Origin: Thermotoga sp.
GTDB lineage: Bacteria > Thermotogota > Thermotogae > B21-G9
DNA length: 11,551 bases
Assembly (NCBI GenBank): GCA_003641545.1
Contig: QNAU01000020.1
Location: 1 to 11,551 of the forward strand
Direction of reading: 5' to 3'
Each line of letters begins with the position of its first letter. Within the stretch, counting starts at the first letter, position 1. The notes under the pieces were generated by a model, which had not been told where the DNA came from, did no database searches, and saw only the letters and a list, made by a program, of their open reading frames with translations. The position numbers and the translations under genes were made by a program. Shown here piece after piece: positions 1 through 7,314 of the stretch.

Positions 1-1
1 A

Positions 2-721
2 CTGAATTATTTAGAATGGTTTTGTGAAAAATTCTCGAACTTTGGGATCAGATCGGCATACATGATCCTTCCATACCATTACGAGAGGACACCAACTTCC
101 ATGAAAAGTGGTGAAGCTTTTCTCGATGTCGATAACGATACACTGAAACAGAGATTCATGAATGCGGTCGAAGATGTTGTGAAGGTGAGTAAAATACTGA
201 AGAAAGACTCAGGAAAACTGGCTTTGATGGGTATCAGCTTTGGAGGAATGATAGCGGTCATAACGATGGCGAAGATAAATTCGATAGACAGAGGGATTCT
301 CGTGGTCACAGGTGGGAATTTCCAATACATAACTTGGGAAAGTGTCGCAACGAAGATTCTGAGGATAAAATACGAGAGTGATTCCGATGGATGCAGTCAC
401 GAAAAATGCAGGATGATACATGAGAAATACTATGAGAAGTACGTCAGATCCCTGAAGAATGTGGATGATGTTGGCAGGATACCAGCCTTCATGAAGTGCT
501 TTGAGTACGATCCATCCACCTTTGCAAAATTCGTTGAGATACCGATTCTGATGATAACCGCTCTCTTCGATATATTCATCCCGAGGAAATCATCGCTCGA
601 TCTGAAAAACAGATTGCCCAATGTTAGAGAACTCCTGATACCCACGGGGCATCTTTCATCCTTTCTGATGAGAAGATTCATAGTGAGGAAGGTTCTCAAA
701 TTTCTCAAGGAGGAGGAATGA
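2..721 (+). CDS. alpha/beta hydrolase (5'-truncated by window edge)
   Basis: This is the 3' part of an alpha/beta hydrolase-fold enzyme. The frame is open from base 2, and the 20 codons before the first ATG (62) encode plausible core sequence (YLEWFCEKF...IRSAYMILPYHYERTP), so the true start lies upstream of the window and ATG 62 is internal. Numbering from that Met, the nucleophile elbow is GISFGG with Ser59. The probable acid is Asp170 in ALFDIFIP and the probable base is His197 in PTGHLSSF, giving a complete Ser-Asp-His triad in the right order and spacing. The LPYHxxRTP strand and a 'FL..D' segment before the elbow resemble prolyl-oligopeptidase-like or ABHD18-like hydrolases. No signal peptide can be assessed. 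The substrate is unknown; esterase or peptidase activity is equally possible. The stop lies one base before the next start, so the two genes are probably co-transcribed. Confidence 0.85.
   Translation: MNYLEWFCEKFSNFGIRSAYMILPYHYERTPTSMKSGEAFLDVDNDTLKQRFMNAVEDVVKVSKILKKDSGKLALMGISFGGMIAVITMAKINSIDRGILVVTGGNFQYITWESVATKILRIKYESDSDGCSHEKCRMIHEKYYEKYVRSLKNVDDVGRIPAFMKCFEYDPSTFAKFVEIPILMITALFDIFIPRKSSLDLKNRLPNVRELLIPTGHLSSFLMRRFIVRKVLKFLKEEE
707..716 (+). promoter_or_regulatory. Shine-Dalgarno for the C26 peptidase gene
   Basis: AAGGAGGAGG lies in the last codons of the alpha/beta hydrolase gene, five bases before the ATG at 722. It is close to a perfect anti-16S match and supports that start and translation from the upstream gene's transcript. 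Confidence 0.85.
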
Positions 722-1468
722 ATGAGACCAAGGATAGGTATAACCTCATCATATTCATGGAGAAAGAAAATCTTCAGTTTGAGTGAATATTACGTCAAAG
801 CGGTGGAAAAAGCTGGGGGGATTCCATACATCATACCTGCAAGATTGGATTTAGATATTCTGGACGACATAGCCAACCTTTTGGACGGACTTCTGCTGAG
901 TGGAGGAGGAGACACCGATCCCAAGCATTACGGTTCCGATGTTTTTGAAGATCTATCCATAGAACCAGGCAGGGATGAATTGGAGATGAGACTCGTGAGA
1001 ATCTTTCTGGAAAAAGAGAAACCCATATTTGCCATATGTAGAGGAATACAGATCTTGAACGTTGCACTCGGAGGCAGTCTACATCAGGAGATATCGAAGA
1101 TGACGAACGTGAAACACAGATGGTACGATGAGAACGGATTGCAGATACCGGGATGGTATCCCGTGCACGAGGTGGAGATAATCGAAAAGACCTTGCTCGG
1201 CGATATATTGGGAAAAAGAAGGGTGTGGGTGAACAGCACGCATCATCAGGCGGTGAAGGATCTGGGGGAAGGTTTGAAAGTGAATGCGGTGTCGAAAGAT
1301 GGAATAATAGAAGGAGTGGAGCATACCGATCATCCGTTCATCGTGGGTGTTCAGTGGCATCCCGAAAGAATGTTCGAAAAATACGAGGATCATTTCAAAC
1401 TCTTTCGTGCCTTCGTGAAACACGCGAGTATGGAGGGAGAGAGATCATCAGATTCCTCCCGATCTTGA
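722..1468 (+). CDS. gamma-glutamyl-gamma-aminobutyrate hydrolase-like peptidase (C26/PuuD type)
   Basis: A 248-residue class I glutamine amidotransferase-fold hydrolase. It opens with the family's PRIGITSSY strand. The oxyanion region is GLLLSGGGDTDP (57-67). The nucleophile elbow is AICRGIQILNVALGGSLHQ (104-122) with Cys106, and the catalytic His213 and Glu215 sit in QWHPER. The CRGIQ...NVALGGSLHQ motif separates this family from carbamoyl-phosphate or GMP synthase amidotransferase domains. Known members cleave gamma-glutamyl amides such as gamma-glutamyl-GABA in putrescine breakdown, or related gamma-glutamyl compounds, in the cytoplasm. No polyamine genes are visible nearby, so the substrate is open. 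The start is supported by a strong Shine-Dalgarno at 707-716. The last 15 or so residues are polar and unconserved and overlap the start region of the next gene. Confidence 0.9.
   Translation: MRPRIGITSSYSWRKKIFSLSEYYVKAVEKAGGIPYIIPARLDLDILDDIANLLDGLLLSGGGDTDPKHYGSDVFEDLSIEPGRDELEMRLVRIFLEKEKPIFAICRGIQILNVALGGSLHQEISKMTNVKHRWYDENGLQIPGWYPVHEVEIIEKTLLGDILGKRRVWVNSTHHQAVKDLGEGLKVNAVSKDGIIEGVEHTDHPFIVGVQWHPERMFEKYEDHFKLFRAFVKHASMEGERSSDSSRS
1432..1440 (+). promoter_or_regulatory. Shine-Dalgarno pointing at a non-standard start (ATC 1444 or 1447)
   Basis: GGAGGGAGA lies inside the end of the C26 gene. Its GGAGG core ends 7 bases before ATC 1444, in the metallopeptidase frame; ATC 1447 follows directly. 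The nearest usual start in that frame, TTG 1465, is 24 bases downstream of the motif and has no Shine-Dalgarno of its own. The motif therefore suggests an AUC start, or it may be a chance purine run. Confidence 0.45.
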
Positions 1469-2253
1469 TTTCATCCCTTCTTATCTTCTCGAAAATCTTT
1501 CCCGTGATACTCGATATGGATGGGATCGAAGGAAATCTCAGATACGCTCTGAAATCCATGGTGAAAGAGGAGGATGAAAAACTTGAGGCACTCTGGGGGT
1601 TCAAAGCCAACGCCATTCTGAAATTGAGAATCGTTCACTTTGAACACAGAGGAGAATGCATCGGTGAGGCTGGAAATTACACCATCCTTGTGAACCCGGA
1701 GTTCATCGATTACAGAAGCACCATCAGGCACGAGTTGATGCACCTATACAACTTCGAATGGGAACGGAGGACGGGAATACGCACTCCCCTTTGGATAATC
1801 GAAGGTCTCGCGATGATGTGGGAAAATCAGATGGCGAGGAACGATCTTCCATCCTTGGAAACTATGTTCGCGATGTGGAGGATGGATCCGATTCGGATGA
1901 ACGAATATCCAGAGGAACTTGGGGAATACTACAGGATAGTCCATCTCTTCATGATTCACTTGGATGAGAAGATCAATATTTTTGGAAGGTTCAAATGGTT
2001 ACTCAGGAAGGTGGAAGAATGCGGAGATTGGGAAACCGCCCTCTCGATGATTCTAAGTGAGAGTATCGAGGATTTCTACGTGAAATTCAGGTTGAAACAA
2101 ACTCTTCTCTTCCTGTTGAATCCGAACATTCTGCTGTACATCATGACTTTCGTATTCATTCTGGCATTCTTCGCAAAGATCATAAAATTGAGAAGAAGGA
2201 AAAGGAAAGTCATCGAAACGGAGGAGGAATCTGAGGATCATCATGTGATATGA
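1465..2253 (+). CDS. membrane-anchored HExxH metallopeptidase (peptidase MA-like)
   Basis: A probable secreted, membrane-tethered zinc peptidase of about 262 residues. From the TTG start, the zinc motif is TIRHELMH (His89, Glu90, His93), followed 20 residues later by PLWIIEGLA with Glu113 as the likely third ligand. This is the gluzincin pattern of the peptidase MA family. The N-terminus is hydrophobic and signal-like (ISSLLIFSKIFPVIL). Near the C-terminus is a transmembrane helix at about 214-240, followed by KLRRRKRK, so the catalytic domain should be outside the membrane and the basic tail inside. The start is uncertain. TTG 1465 forms a TTGA overlap with the upstream stop, but the Shine-Dalgarno at 1432 fits ATC 1444 or 1447 better, which would add an Arg-containing n-region (MIRFLPIL). 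ATG 1516 would lose the signal. The substrate is unknown. The end overlaps the PfkB gene tail-to-tail. Confidence 0.75.
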   Translation: MISSLLIFSKIFPVILDMDGIEGNLRYALKSMVKEEDEKLEALWGFKANAILKLRIVHFEHRGECIGEAGNYTILVNPEFIDYRSTIRHELMHLYNFEWERRTGIRTPLWIIEGLAMMWENQMARNDLPSLETMFAMWRMDPIRMNEYPEELGEYYRIVHLFMIHLDEKINIFGRFKWLLRKVEECGDWETALSMILSESIEDFYVKFRLKQTLLFLLNPNILLYIMTFVFILAFFAKIIKLRRRKRKVIETEEESEDHHVI

Positions 2254-3097
2254 TTCTCATTTTTAAATATTTCTCACATTCTTCAACCGCTTTCTCCAAT
2301 GCTTCCATCACCTGCAACCCAGTCGAAAGATGATATATGAACCTTCCGAAGAGGTAATCTCCCGCACCTGTCGTGTCCTCAACATCCATCGGCTTCACAT
2401 CGACGAATTCCACGGTTTCATCATATTTCACCCACACACCTTCATCTCCAAGCGAGAGAAGGAGGATATCGAATCCAAATTTTTCCGCCACGATACTGAG
2501 AAGAACGTCATATCCTCCGGTGAGATCGGAGAGGTTCAAAAATCTACACAAACGCTTGAACTCGTCTCCATTCACATGTATCGCATCCACAAGGTTCAAA
2601 ATCTTCATGGATCTTTCAAGTTTCGCGGGGGACACCGCATCCAAGAACACCCTCTTACCTTTGATTTTGAAGTGCGATATCAACCTTTCGAGTGTGTTCG
2701 GAAGAAAGTTGGTGTCGATCACGACATCTTCATACGCTATGTTCAGATCCTCGACAACCCTCAGGATTTCTTCAGCATTCACCATCTCGGCTGACGGGTT
2801 GTCCACCGCGGAATACAGGATTTCACCATCTTGCACGAGTGAGATGTACAAACCACTCCTCGAATTCTTCAACACGATTGGCTTCCCATTGACCTCGATT
2901 CTTCTTCTTATGAGATAACCCACATCATCATCCGCTATGGGATAGACGAAAAAAGCATCATCACCTATGGCTTTCGATATGTTGTATCCAACTCCCCCCA
3001 CTCCGATCCTTATTCTCGATGGATTGGAAACACCTCGTTCGAATTTTTTCGATTTTGCGAGAAGATCGAGATTGATTCCACCGATCACCAGAATCAT
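2210..3097 (-). CDS. PfkB-family kinase, pseudouridine kinase-like
   Basis: A 295-residue ribokinase/PfkB-fold kinase, the last gene of the minus-strand operon. It begins with VIGGINLDLL. The substrate-side segment has SNPSRIRIGVGGVGYNIS (24-41), HVNGDEF is at 174-180, and the ATP/catalytic signature DTTGAGD is at 241-247 with Asp247 as catalytic base. Full length and all key motifs suggest an active enzyme. The combination 'SNP...GGVGxNI' is characteristic of pseudouridine kinase (PsuK), which phosphorylates the 5'-OH of pseudouridine. No PsuG glycosidase is in the window, so a sugar or keto-acid kinase role remains possible, especially given the creatininase-family neighbour. The ATG follows the HAD stop by three bases, with AGGGG at 3106-3110 as Shine-Dalgarno. 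The last 44 bases lie antisense to the metallopeptidase gene. Confidence 0.85.
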   Translation of the reverse strand: MILVIGGINLDLLAKSKKFERGVSNPSRIRIGVGGVGYNISKAIGDDAFFVYPIADDDVGYLIRRRIEVNGKPIVLKNSRSGLYISLVQDGEILYSAVDNPSAEMVNAEEILRVVEDLNIAYEDVVIDTNFLPNTLERLISHFKIKGKRVFLDAVSPAKLERSMKILNLVDAIHVNGDEFKRLCRFLNLSDLTGGYDVLLSIVAEKFGFDILLLSLGDEGVWVKYDETVEFVDVKPMDVEDTTGAGDYLFGRFIYHLSTGLQVMEALEKAVEECEKYLKMRIISHDDPQIPPPFR

Positions 3098-3100
3098 CCA

Positions 3101-3745
3101 TCATTCCCCTTCCCCCAGAAAATCATCGACATCGATGTATTCCATTCCGATCTTCTTACACGCCCCATCGTAAAGTTCATCATTTCCAACCATGACGCAC
3201 TGATCCGGCGTTGTGCCAACCTTCTCACATATCTCGAGAAAATATCTGCAATCGGGTTTGCAGTATTTGGAATTCTCCATGTAGGTTATGAGAACGAATT
3301 CATCCGGCTTCATACCTGACCAACTCAACCTCTCGAGAACTGCCACCTTTGGGAAAATTGGGTTGGTCGCGAGGACCAACCCAACCCCAAATTTTCTGTA
3401 AACCCTCAACTTTTCCACCACTTTTTTCCTCGGTTTGACGAGAACCCTGAGGGATGGAAAGACTCTCCTGTAAAAGTCCTCGAATTTTTCCCCAATGCTT
3501 CGAGCATCAACACCAACCCTTTTGGAAAATTCCCTCATGAATCTGTCGTAATTGCTGGTAACACCATCCGGATTTTTCGATATTTCTTCAACAGTTCTCA
3601 TCACGGTTTTCACCAGATCAATGCCATCGAAATCATCCTTGAAAAAATCGACGAGCTTTCCAAAATATTCTGCCACGAAGCTTCCTTCATCCACATCTAT
3701 CAGGGTTCCATCGAGATCAACCAGAAGATACGATATCTCCCTCAT
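3101..3745 (-). CDS. HAD-superfamily hydrolase (probable small-molecule phosphatase)
   Basis: A 214-residue haloacid dehalogenase-type phosphohydrolase. Motif I is LLVDLDGTLID with nucleophile Asp10 and acid/base Asp12. Motif II is LATNP (Thr127). Motif III is YCKPD (Lys163). Motif IV is VMVGNDELYDG with Asp189 and Asp193 for Mg2+. The stretch between residues 18 and about 105 is a helical cap of the C1 type, which usually means a small soluble phosphate ester substrate. It lies between the creatininase-family gene and the PfkB kinase, with gaps of four and three bases, so a substrate connected to those enzymes is likely but unproven. A dephosphorylation step on a nucleotide or sugar phosphate would fit. 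Its start has only a weak Shine-Dalgarno (GGTGAT), so translation may depend on coupling to the upstream gene. Confidence 0.88.
   Translation of the reverse strand: MREISYLLVDLDGTLIDVDEGSFVAEYFGKLVDFFKDDFDGIDLVKTVMRTVEEISKNPDGVTSNYDRFMREFSKRVGVDARSIGEKFEDFYRRVFPSLRVLVKPRKKVVEKLRVYRKFGVGLVLATNPIFPKVAVLERLSWSGMKPDEFVLITYMENSKYCKPDCRYFLEICEKVGTTPDQCVMVGNDELYDGACKKIGMEYIDVDDFLGEGE
3360..3382 (-). repeat. perfect inverted repeat inside the HAD gene
   Basis: A 9-bp perfect stem, GGGTTGGTC/GACCAACCC, with a 5-base loop overlaps the codons for motif II (LVLATNP). On the coding strand it is followed by AATTTTCCC, so it faintly resembles a terminator. It may simply reflect codon choice. Confidence 0.4.
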
Positions 3746-3749
3746 GTCA

Positions 3750-4718
3750 TCACCAGAATGAACCTATGGTGTATATGCTCTTTCCTCCCTCTGCAAGGGG
3801 TCCTTTGAGAACTGCCTCCACTTCTTCCTTGTTCTTCTGTGTCATCATCTCTATGGGTGGAAGTTTCCCCGGTGGGAACCTATTCATTATATCCTTCACT
3901 AACTTTTCGAGGTAATCCAGAAGTGCTTCCACACCTTCTTTGGCTTTATCTGCCGAAGCTAAGGTTGCCTTCCCAACCACTCCTTCAGGATACGCGGAAA
4001 CCTCTATTGGGCCACAACCAACGTGTCCATACCATGCTATCGGTCTGTGGAGAAGGTTACCAGCTTTATCGACGTGTCCATCGGGGAGGAATCCCTTCGG
4101 CTCCGTGTCAACAGCCCATTCCTGATGCATGAACTCAGGGAACAGCGCCAACGACCAGGAGCTTTCGACCTCATCCGCATGGATGAAATGCGTTTCGTAT
4201 GGGCCTCCTTCTTCCTTGGTCTTGAACTTGTCCTGGATGGCATGATACCAGTTGAGATTTATTATTATCGCCGGAACTTGAAAGATCTTGGCAAACTTGT
4301 GTATCGCGACCGGTATGACGAATTCCTGACCATGTCCGTTCAAGAGTATCTGTTTCCTGAATCCTGTGTTCCAAAATCCCGCTATGACACTGACGAGATA
4401 ATCGATGAAGGCTTCATCCTTCACCGGGACCGTTCCAGGCATCCCGATGTGATGGTAGGGATGGAATCCATACCATATCGGTTCCGCGACGGTGCATCCC
4501 GTCGCCAGTGCAACCTGTTCAGCCATCCTCGTCACCAAGAAGGTATCCTCACCGGTCGGAGCGTTCGGTCCGTGATTCTCGGTGCTACCAACTGGAATTA
4601 TTATAAGATCGCACTTTTTCAACCTCTCCCCGATCTCCTTCATCGTCATCGTCTGATAATACACACCACTCGGTTTTTCCATGTGTCCACCATCAGGTGG
4701 TATCTTCCATTTACCCAT
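3750..4718 (-). CDS. creatininase-family amidohydrolase, resembling 3-dehydro-scyllo-inosose hydrolase (IolN)
   Basis: A creatininase-fold metal-dependent hydrolase of 322 residues. The usual metal-site segments are present: PVGSTENHGPN (Glu47, His49), GED (Asp58), LLNGHGQE (His129, Glu132) and HADEVESS (His180, Glu183). The family opens cyclic amides (creatinine, formylated lactams). A Thermotoga subfamily instead hydrolyses a cyclic beta-diketone in myo-inositol breakdown (IolN), and the length and motifs here remind me strongly of that protein. That assignment is from memory and needs alignment; no inositol dehydrogenase is in the window. I chose ATG 4718 because AAGGGAGGG at 4726-4734 precedes it at ideal spacing. 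An in-frame ATG at 4754 overlaps the ispG stop as ATGA and would add 12 basic, unconserved-looking residues. Confidence 0.75.
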   Translation of the reverse strand: MGKWKIPPDGGHMEKPSGVYYQTMTMKEIGERLKKCDLIIIPVGSTENHGPNAPTGEDTFLVTRMAEQVALATGCTVAEPIWYGFHPYHHIGMPGTVPVKDEAFIDYLVSVIAGFWNTGFRKQILLNGHGQEFVIPVAIHKFAKIFQVPAIIINLNWYHAIQDKFKTKEEGGPYETHFIHADEVESSWSLALFPEFMHQEWAVDTEPKGFLPDGHVDKAGNLLHRPIAWYGHVGCGPIEVSAYPEGVVGKATLASADKAKEGVEALLDYLEKLVKDIMNRFPPGKLPPIEMMTQKNKEEVEAVLKGPLAEGGKSIYTIGSFW

Positions 4719-4725
4719 TCGAATC

Positions 4726-4734
4726 CCTCCCTTG
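4726..4734 (-). promoter_or_regulatory. Shine-Dalgarno deciding the creatininase-family start
   Basis: On the minus strand AAGGGAGGG is followed seven bases later by ATG 4718. The upstream in-frame ATG 4754 overlaps the ispG stop codon and has no comparable motif, so the internal ATG is the better start. Confidence 0.75.
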
Positions 4735-4750
4735 ACCTTGTTTTTGAATC

Positions 4751-5803
4751 TCATCTAAGGGATCCCATGACATCATCTATCGTTTCAAGAAGAATCCCCT
4801 CGATCCTTTTCTTGTCAAATTTTCCAACGCATTCTCCCTCTCTGTACAGCAGGAACCCATCCTTCACACCCACCACACCGATATCAGTTTTGCGTGCCTC
4901 ACCGATGCCGTTCACCATGCATCCCATTATGGATATCTTCAACTTTCTTCTCAAATGAATCGTCTTTTCGAATATAAAATGCGCCAGTTTCCTCACATCC
5001 AACTCTGATCGTGAACAAGTTGGGCAAGAGATTATTTCCACTCCCTCATCGAGACCGAGTGATCTCAGAATCATCCTCCCTGTAATTATCTCCTGTTTGG
5101 GATCATCTGAAAGCGATACCCTTATGGTATCGCCTATGCCTTCCATCAACAATCTTCCTATACCGATGGAAGATTTCACCATCCCAAGGATTCCAGGTCC
5201 CGCTTCCGTCAAACCCACATGTATTGGATAATCCACCATGCCCGCAACTATCTCGTTGGCTTCTATCATCATCTTCACATCACTCGATTTTACCGCGACC
5301 ACTATGTCTTCGAAACCCACGGATTCGAGTATCCGCACCTCTTCAAGTGCACTCTCAACGAGTGCAAGTGAAGAATAACCATACTTTTCCACCATCTTCC
5401 TCTTCAACGATCCACTATTCGCCCCAACCCTTATGGGAACACCGTGATCTTTCGCCACCTTCGCTATCTCCTCGACCTTCCATCTCTCCCCTATGTTCCC
5501 CGGATTTATCCTGACCTTATCGACTCCGGCTTTTACGGATTCTATCGCGATCCTGTAGTCATAGTGCACATCCGCAACTATGGGAACATCCGTTCTTTCC
5601 TTTATCCTTCTTATGACCTCGACACTCTCCTCATCCGGTATCGATACTCTGATGATGTCAGCCGAATATCTCTCCAGCTCGAGAACCTGTTTCACAGTTG
5701 CTTCAAAATCATGTGAATCTGTCTTCGTCATGGTTTGAACTGTTATTCTTTCATCCCCGCCAATGTATAACTTACCAACCTTTACCTTCCTTCTTTCCCT
5801 CAT
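4751..5803 (-). CDS. ispG: 4-hydroxy-3-methylbut-2-en-1-yl diphosphate synthase (GcpE/IspG)
   Basis: IspG, a 350-residue [4Fe-4S] enzyme of the MEP pathway, reductively opens MEcPP to HMBPP in the cytoplasm. The N-terminal TIM-barrel part carries RRKVKVGKLYIGGDERITVQ, PIVADVHYDYRIA (74-86) and KVRINPGNIG (96-105). The C-terminal iron-sulfur domain has the three cysteine ligands Cys260 and Cys263 in SCPTC and Cys295 in MGCMVNGIGEA, with Glu302 in the position of the known fourth (Glu) ligand. Length is normal for the compact two-domain bacterial form, without the plant-type insert. Its ATG overlaps the rseP stop (ATGA), which argues for translational coupling. Together with dxr two genes upstream it places two MEP steps in one transcript. 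No redox partner is encoded nearby. Confidence 0.97.
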   Translation of the reverse strand: MRERRKVKVGKLYIGGDERITVQTMTKTDSHDFEATVKQVLELERYSADIIRVSIPDEESVEVIRRIKERTDVPIVADVHYDYRIAIESVKAGVDKVRINPGNIGERWKVEEIAKVAKDHGVPIRVGANSGSLKRKMVEKYGYSSLALVESALEEVRILESVGFEDIVVAVKSSDVKMMIEANEIVAGMVDYPIHVGLTEAGPGILGMVKSSIGIGRLLMEGIGDTIRVSLSDDPKQEIITGRMILRSLGLDEGVEIISCPTCSRSELDVRKLAHFIFEKTIHLRRKLKISIMGCMVNGIGEARKTDIGVVGVKDGFLLYREGECVGKFDKKRIEGILLETIDDVMGSLR

Positions 5804-7314
5804 CTTCCCACCGTTCTCAATATATCAACATATGTCACGTAAACCATGAAAGCCATCAAAAGGATAAAACCGATCATGTGGATGTAATTTTCCACTTGGG
5901 GGTTCAACCTTCTACGGGTTACAAGCTCGACGAAAGCGAAGGCTATCCTTCCCCCATCTAAAGCTGGTAACGGAAACAGATTTATCAAACCAAGATTCAG
6001 CGTTATTATTGCGGTTAGCATCACCAAAGGTTCCACACCGTAGCGTGCGACGTTACCTATCACGCTGACCAACCCCACGGGACCTACAAAATTGTTCAAA
6101 CCCGTCCTACCCGTTATGAGTGATCCGAGTATTCTTCCCATCTTCCCCAAGAAGTTGTTCGTCATGGCGACACCAACAATCAACGATCTGAACAATCCGG
6201 GCTTCATTCTATCGATACCCGTTGAGAAAAGAAGTTCCTTGGTAAGATACCTCTTTAAGGTTTTGTAATCGAAATCTAACACCAATTTTTCACCGTTCCT
6301 CAGAACTTCCACGCTGTATTTTCTATCCGTTTCTAAAACCATGGAATAATAGACTTTCCCCCCGCTCAACCTCAAGATGAATCCCTCATCCACGTCACAG
6401 GAGAACAACGTGAATATCCTGGAAAGATCGACACCATCTTTCACATCCCAAGGGCCTATCTTGATGACCCTATCCCCACTTTTGAAAGGCTCGGATGATT
6501 TCTGGATCACGGGAGAAAGGATCCTGAAATATATTCCCACCGCTTTCCTCGGAGGTGTGAAATCGACCCTTCTCAGAACACCTTCTATCTCTCCATTCTC
6601 AAATTTCAGAGAGACCTTTTGATCGACAAGGGATGATAAGACTTTGTATATTTCATCCCCGTTGGTATCCAGTGGCAAATCGTTCACACCGATGAGTTTT
6701 CCAGATGGGATTTCCCCCTTTCCCTCGACGACCAATTCCACCTCCGCCGGTATAAGAGCTGGTTTCACGTTCAGTTCCATCCTTCTCCCGTTTCTCAAAA
6801 TTCCAACCCTGAGCTCATCGTTTTTCCTGACCATCTCAACGAAATCCGAGATTTCAAATATCCTCTTCCCGTTCACATCGAGTATGATATCGTCTCTTTT
6901 TATCCCCGCCCTGAACGCGGGAGAACCATCTTCCACCCTGTCAACGACGACGGGAGAATAACCCCACACCGCGACTGCGAATATGAAAGCGAGATATCCA
7001 GCGAGTATGGAGAACAATGGTCCAGCCGATGATATCATGATTTTCTGCCACGGAGGTTTTCTGTAGAAGAGTCTATCCTCCGGGAGATTCTCCTCACCGT
7101 GTGGATCCTCTCCGGCGAGACGAACGTATCCTCCTATTGGAAATATGTTGAACCTGTATAGAACCCCACCCTTTCTGAAACCGAAGATCATCGGTCCTAT
7201 ACCTATCGCGAATTCCAGAACTTGAACCCCGAAGATCCTTGCGAATATGAAATGGCCCAGTTCGTGCACGAATACGAGTGTGGTTATTATGATGAAAAAA
7301 TAGATTACACCCAT
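5800..7314 (-). CDS. rseP: RIP-type zinc metalloprotease RseP (site-2 protease)
   Basis: A 504-residue intramembrane site-2 protease. Transmembrane helix 1 holds the zinc motif HELGH (17-21), and the third ligand Asp453 is in FPLPALDGGR (448-456). The RseP family FNIFPIGGYVRLAGED segment is at 55-70. Further helices lie around 99-118, 426-447 and 478-497. A periplasmic-side PDZ domain follows at about 121-185 (VVVDRVEDGSPAFRAGI...DIILDVNG), and a second, more divergent PDZ-like stretch lies at about 265-345. The protein is longer than the roughly 350-450 residues of many homologues because of this central region. Such proteases cleave membrane-bound anti-sigma factors and leftover signal peptides; no partner is visible here. 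The ATG lies inside the dxr stop region (10-base overlap) behind GGAGGAAGAGGTGG. Confidence 0.96.
   Translation of the reverse strand: MGVIYFFIIITTLVFVHELGHFIFARIFGVQVLEFAIGIGPMIFGFRKGGVLYRFNIFPIGGYVRLAGEDPHGEENLPEDRLFYRKPPWQKIMISSAGPLFSILAGYLAFIFAVAVWGYSPVVVDRVEDGSPAFRAGIKRDDIILDVNGKRIFEISDFVEMVRKNDELRVGILRNGRRMELNVKPALIPAEVELVVEGKGEIPSGKLIGVNDLPLDTNGDEIYKVLSSLVDQKVSLKFENGEIEGVLRRVDFTPPRKAVGIYFRILSPVIQKSSEPFKSGDRVIKIGPWDVKDGVDLSRIFTLFSCDVDEGFILRLSGGKVYYSMVLETDRKYSVEVLRNGEKLVLDFDYKTLKRYLTKELLFSTGIDRMKPGLFRSLIVGVAMTNNFLGKMGRILGSLITGRTGLNNFVGPVGLVSVIGNVARYGVEPLVMLTAIITLNLGLINLFPLPALDGGRIAFAFVELVTRRRLNPQVENYIHMIGFILLMAFMVYVTYVDILRTVGR

Noticed and set aside
1153..1464. An upstream extension of the metallopeptidase frame to ATG 1153.
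   Set aside because: It lies wholly inside the C26 peptidase gene and encodes an Arg/Gly/Ser-rich sequence with no domain. The real protein starts near its signal peptide around 1444-1516.
2239..2264. A possible terminator after the metallopeptidase (ATCAT/ATGAT followed by a T run).
   Set aside because: The stem is five A+T-rich pairs, too weak to terminate, especially in a probable thermophile.
4023..4958. A long plus-strand open frame of 311 codons opposite the creatininase-family and ispG genes.
   Set aside because: It is antisense to two proteins with clear catalytic motifs. Its translation is low-complexity and rich in Arg, Ser, Pro and His, with no Shine-Dalgarno.
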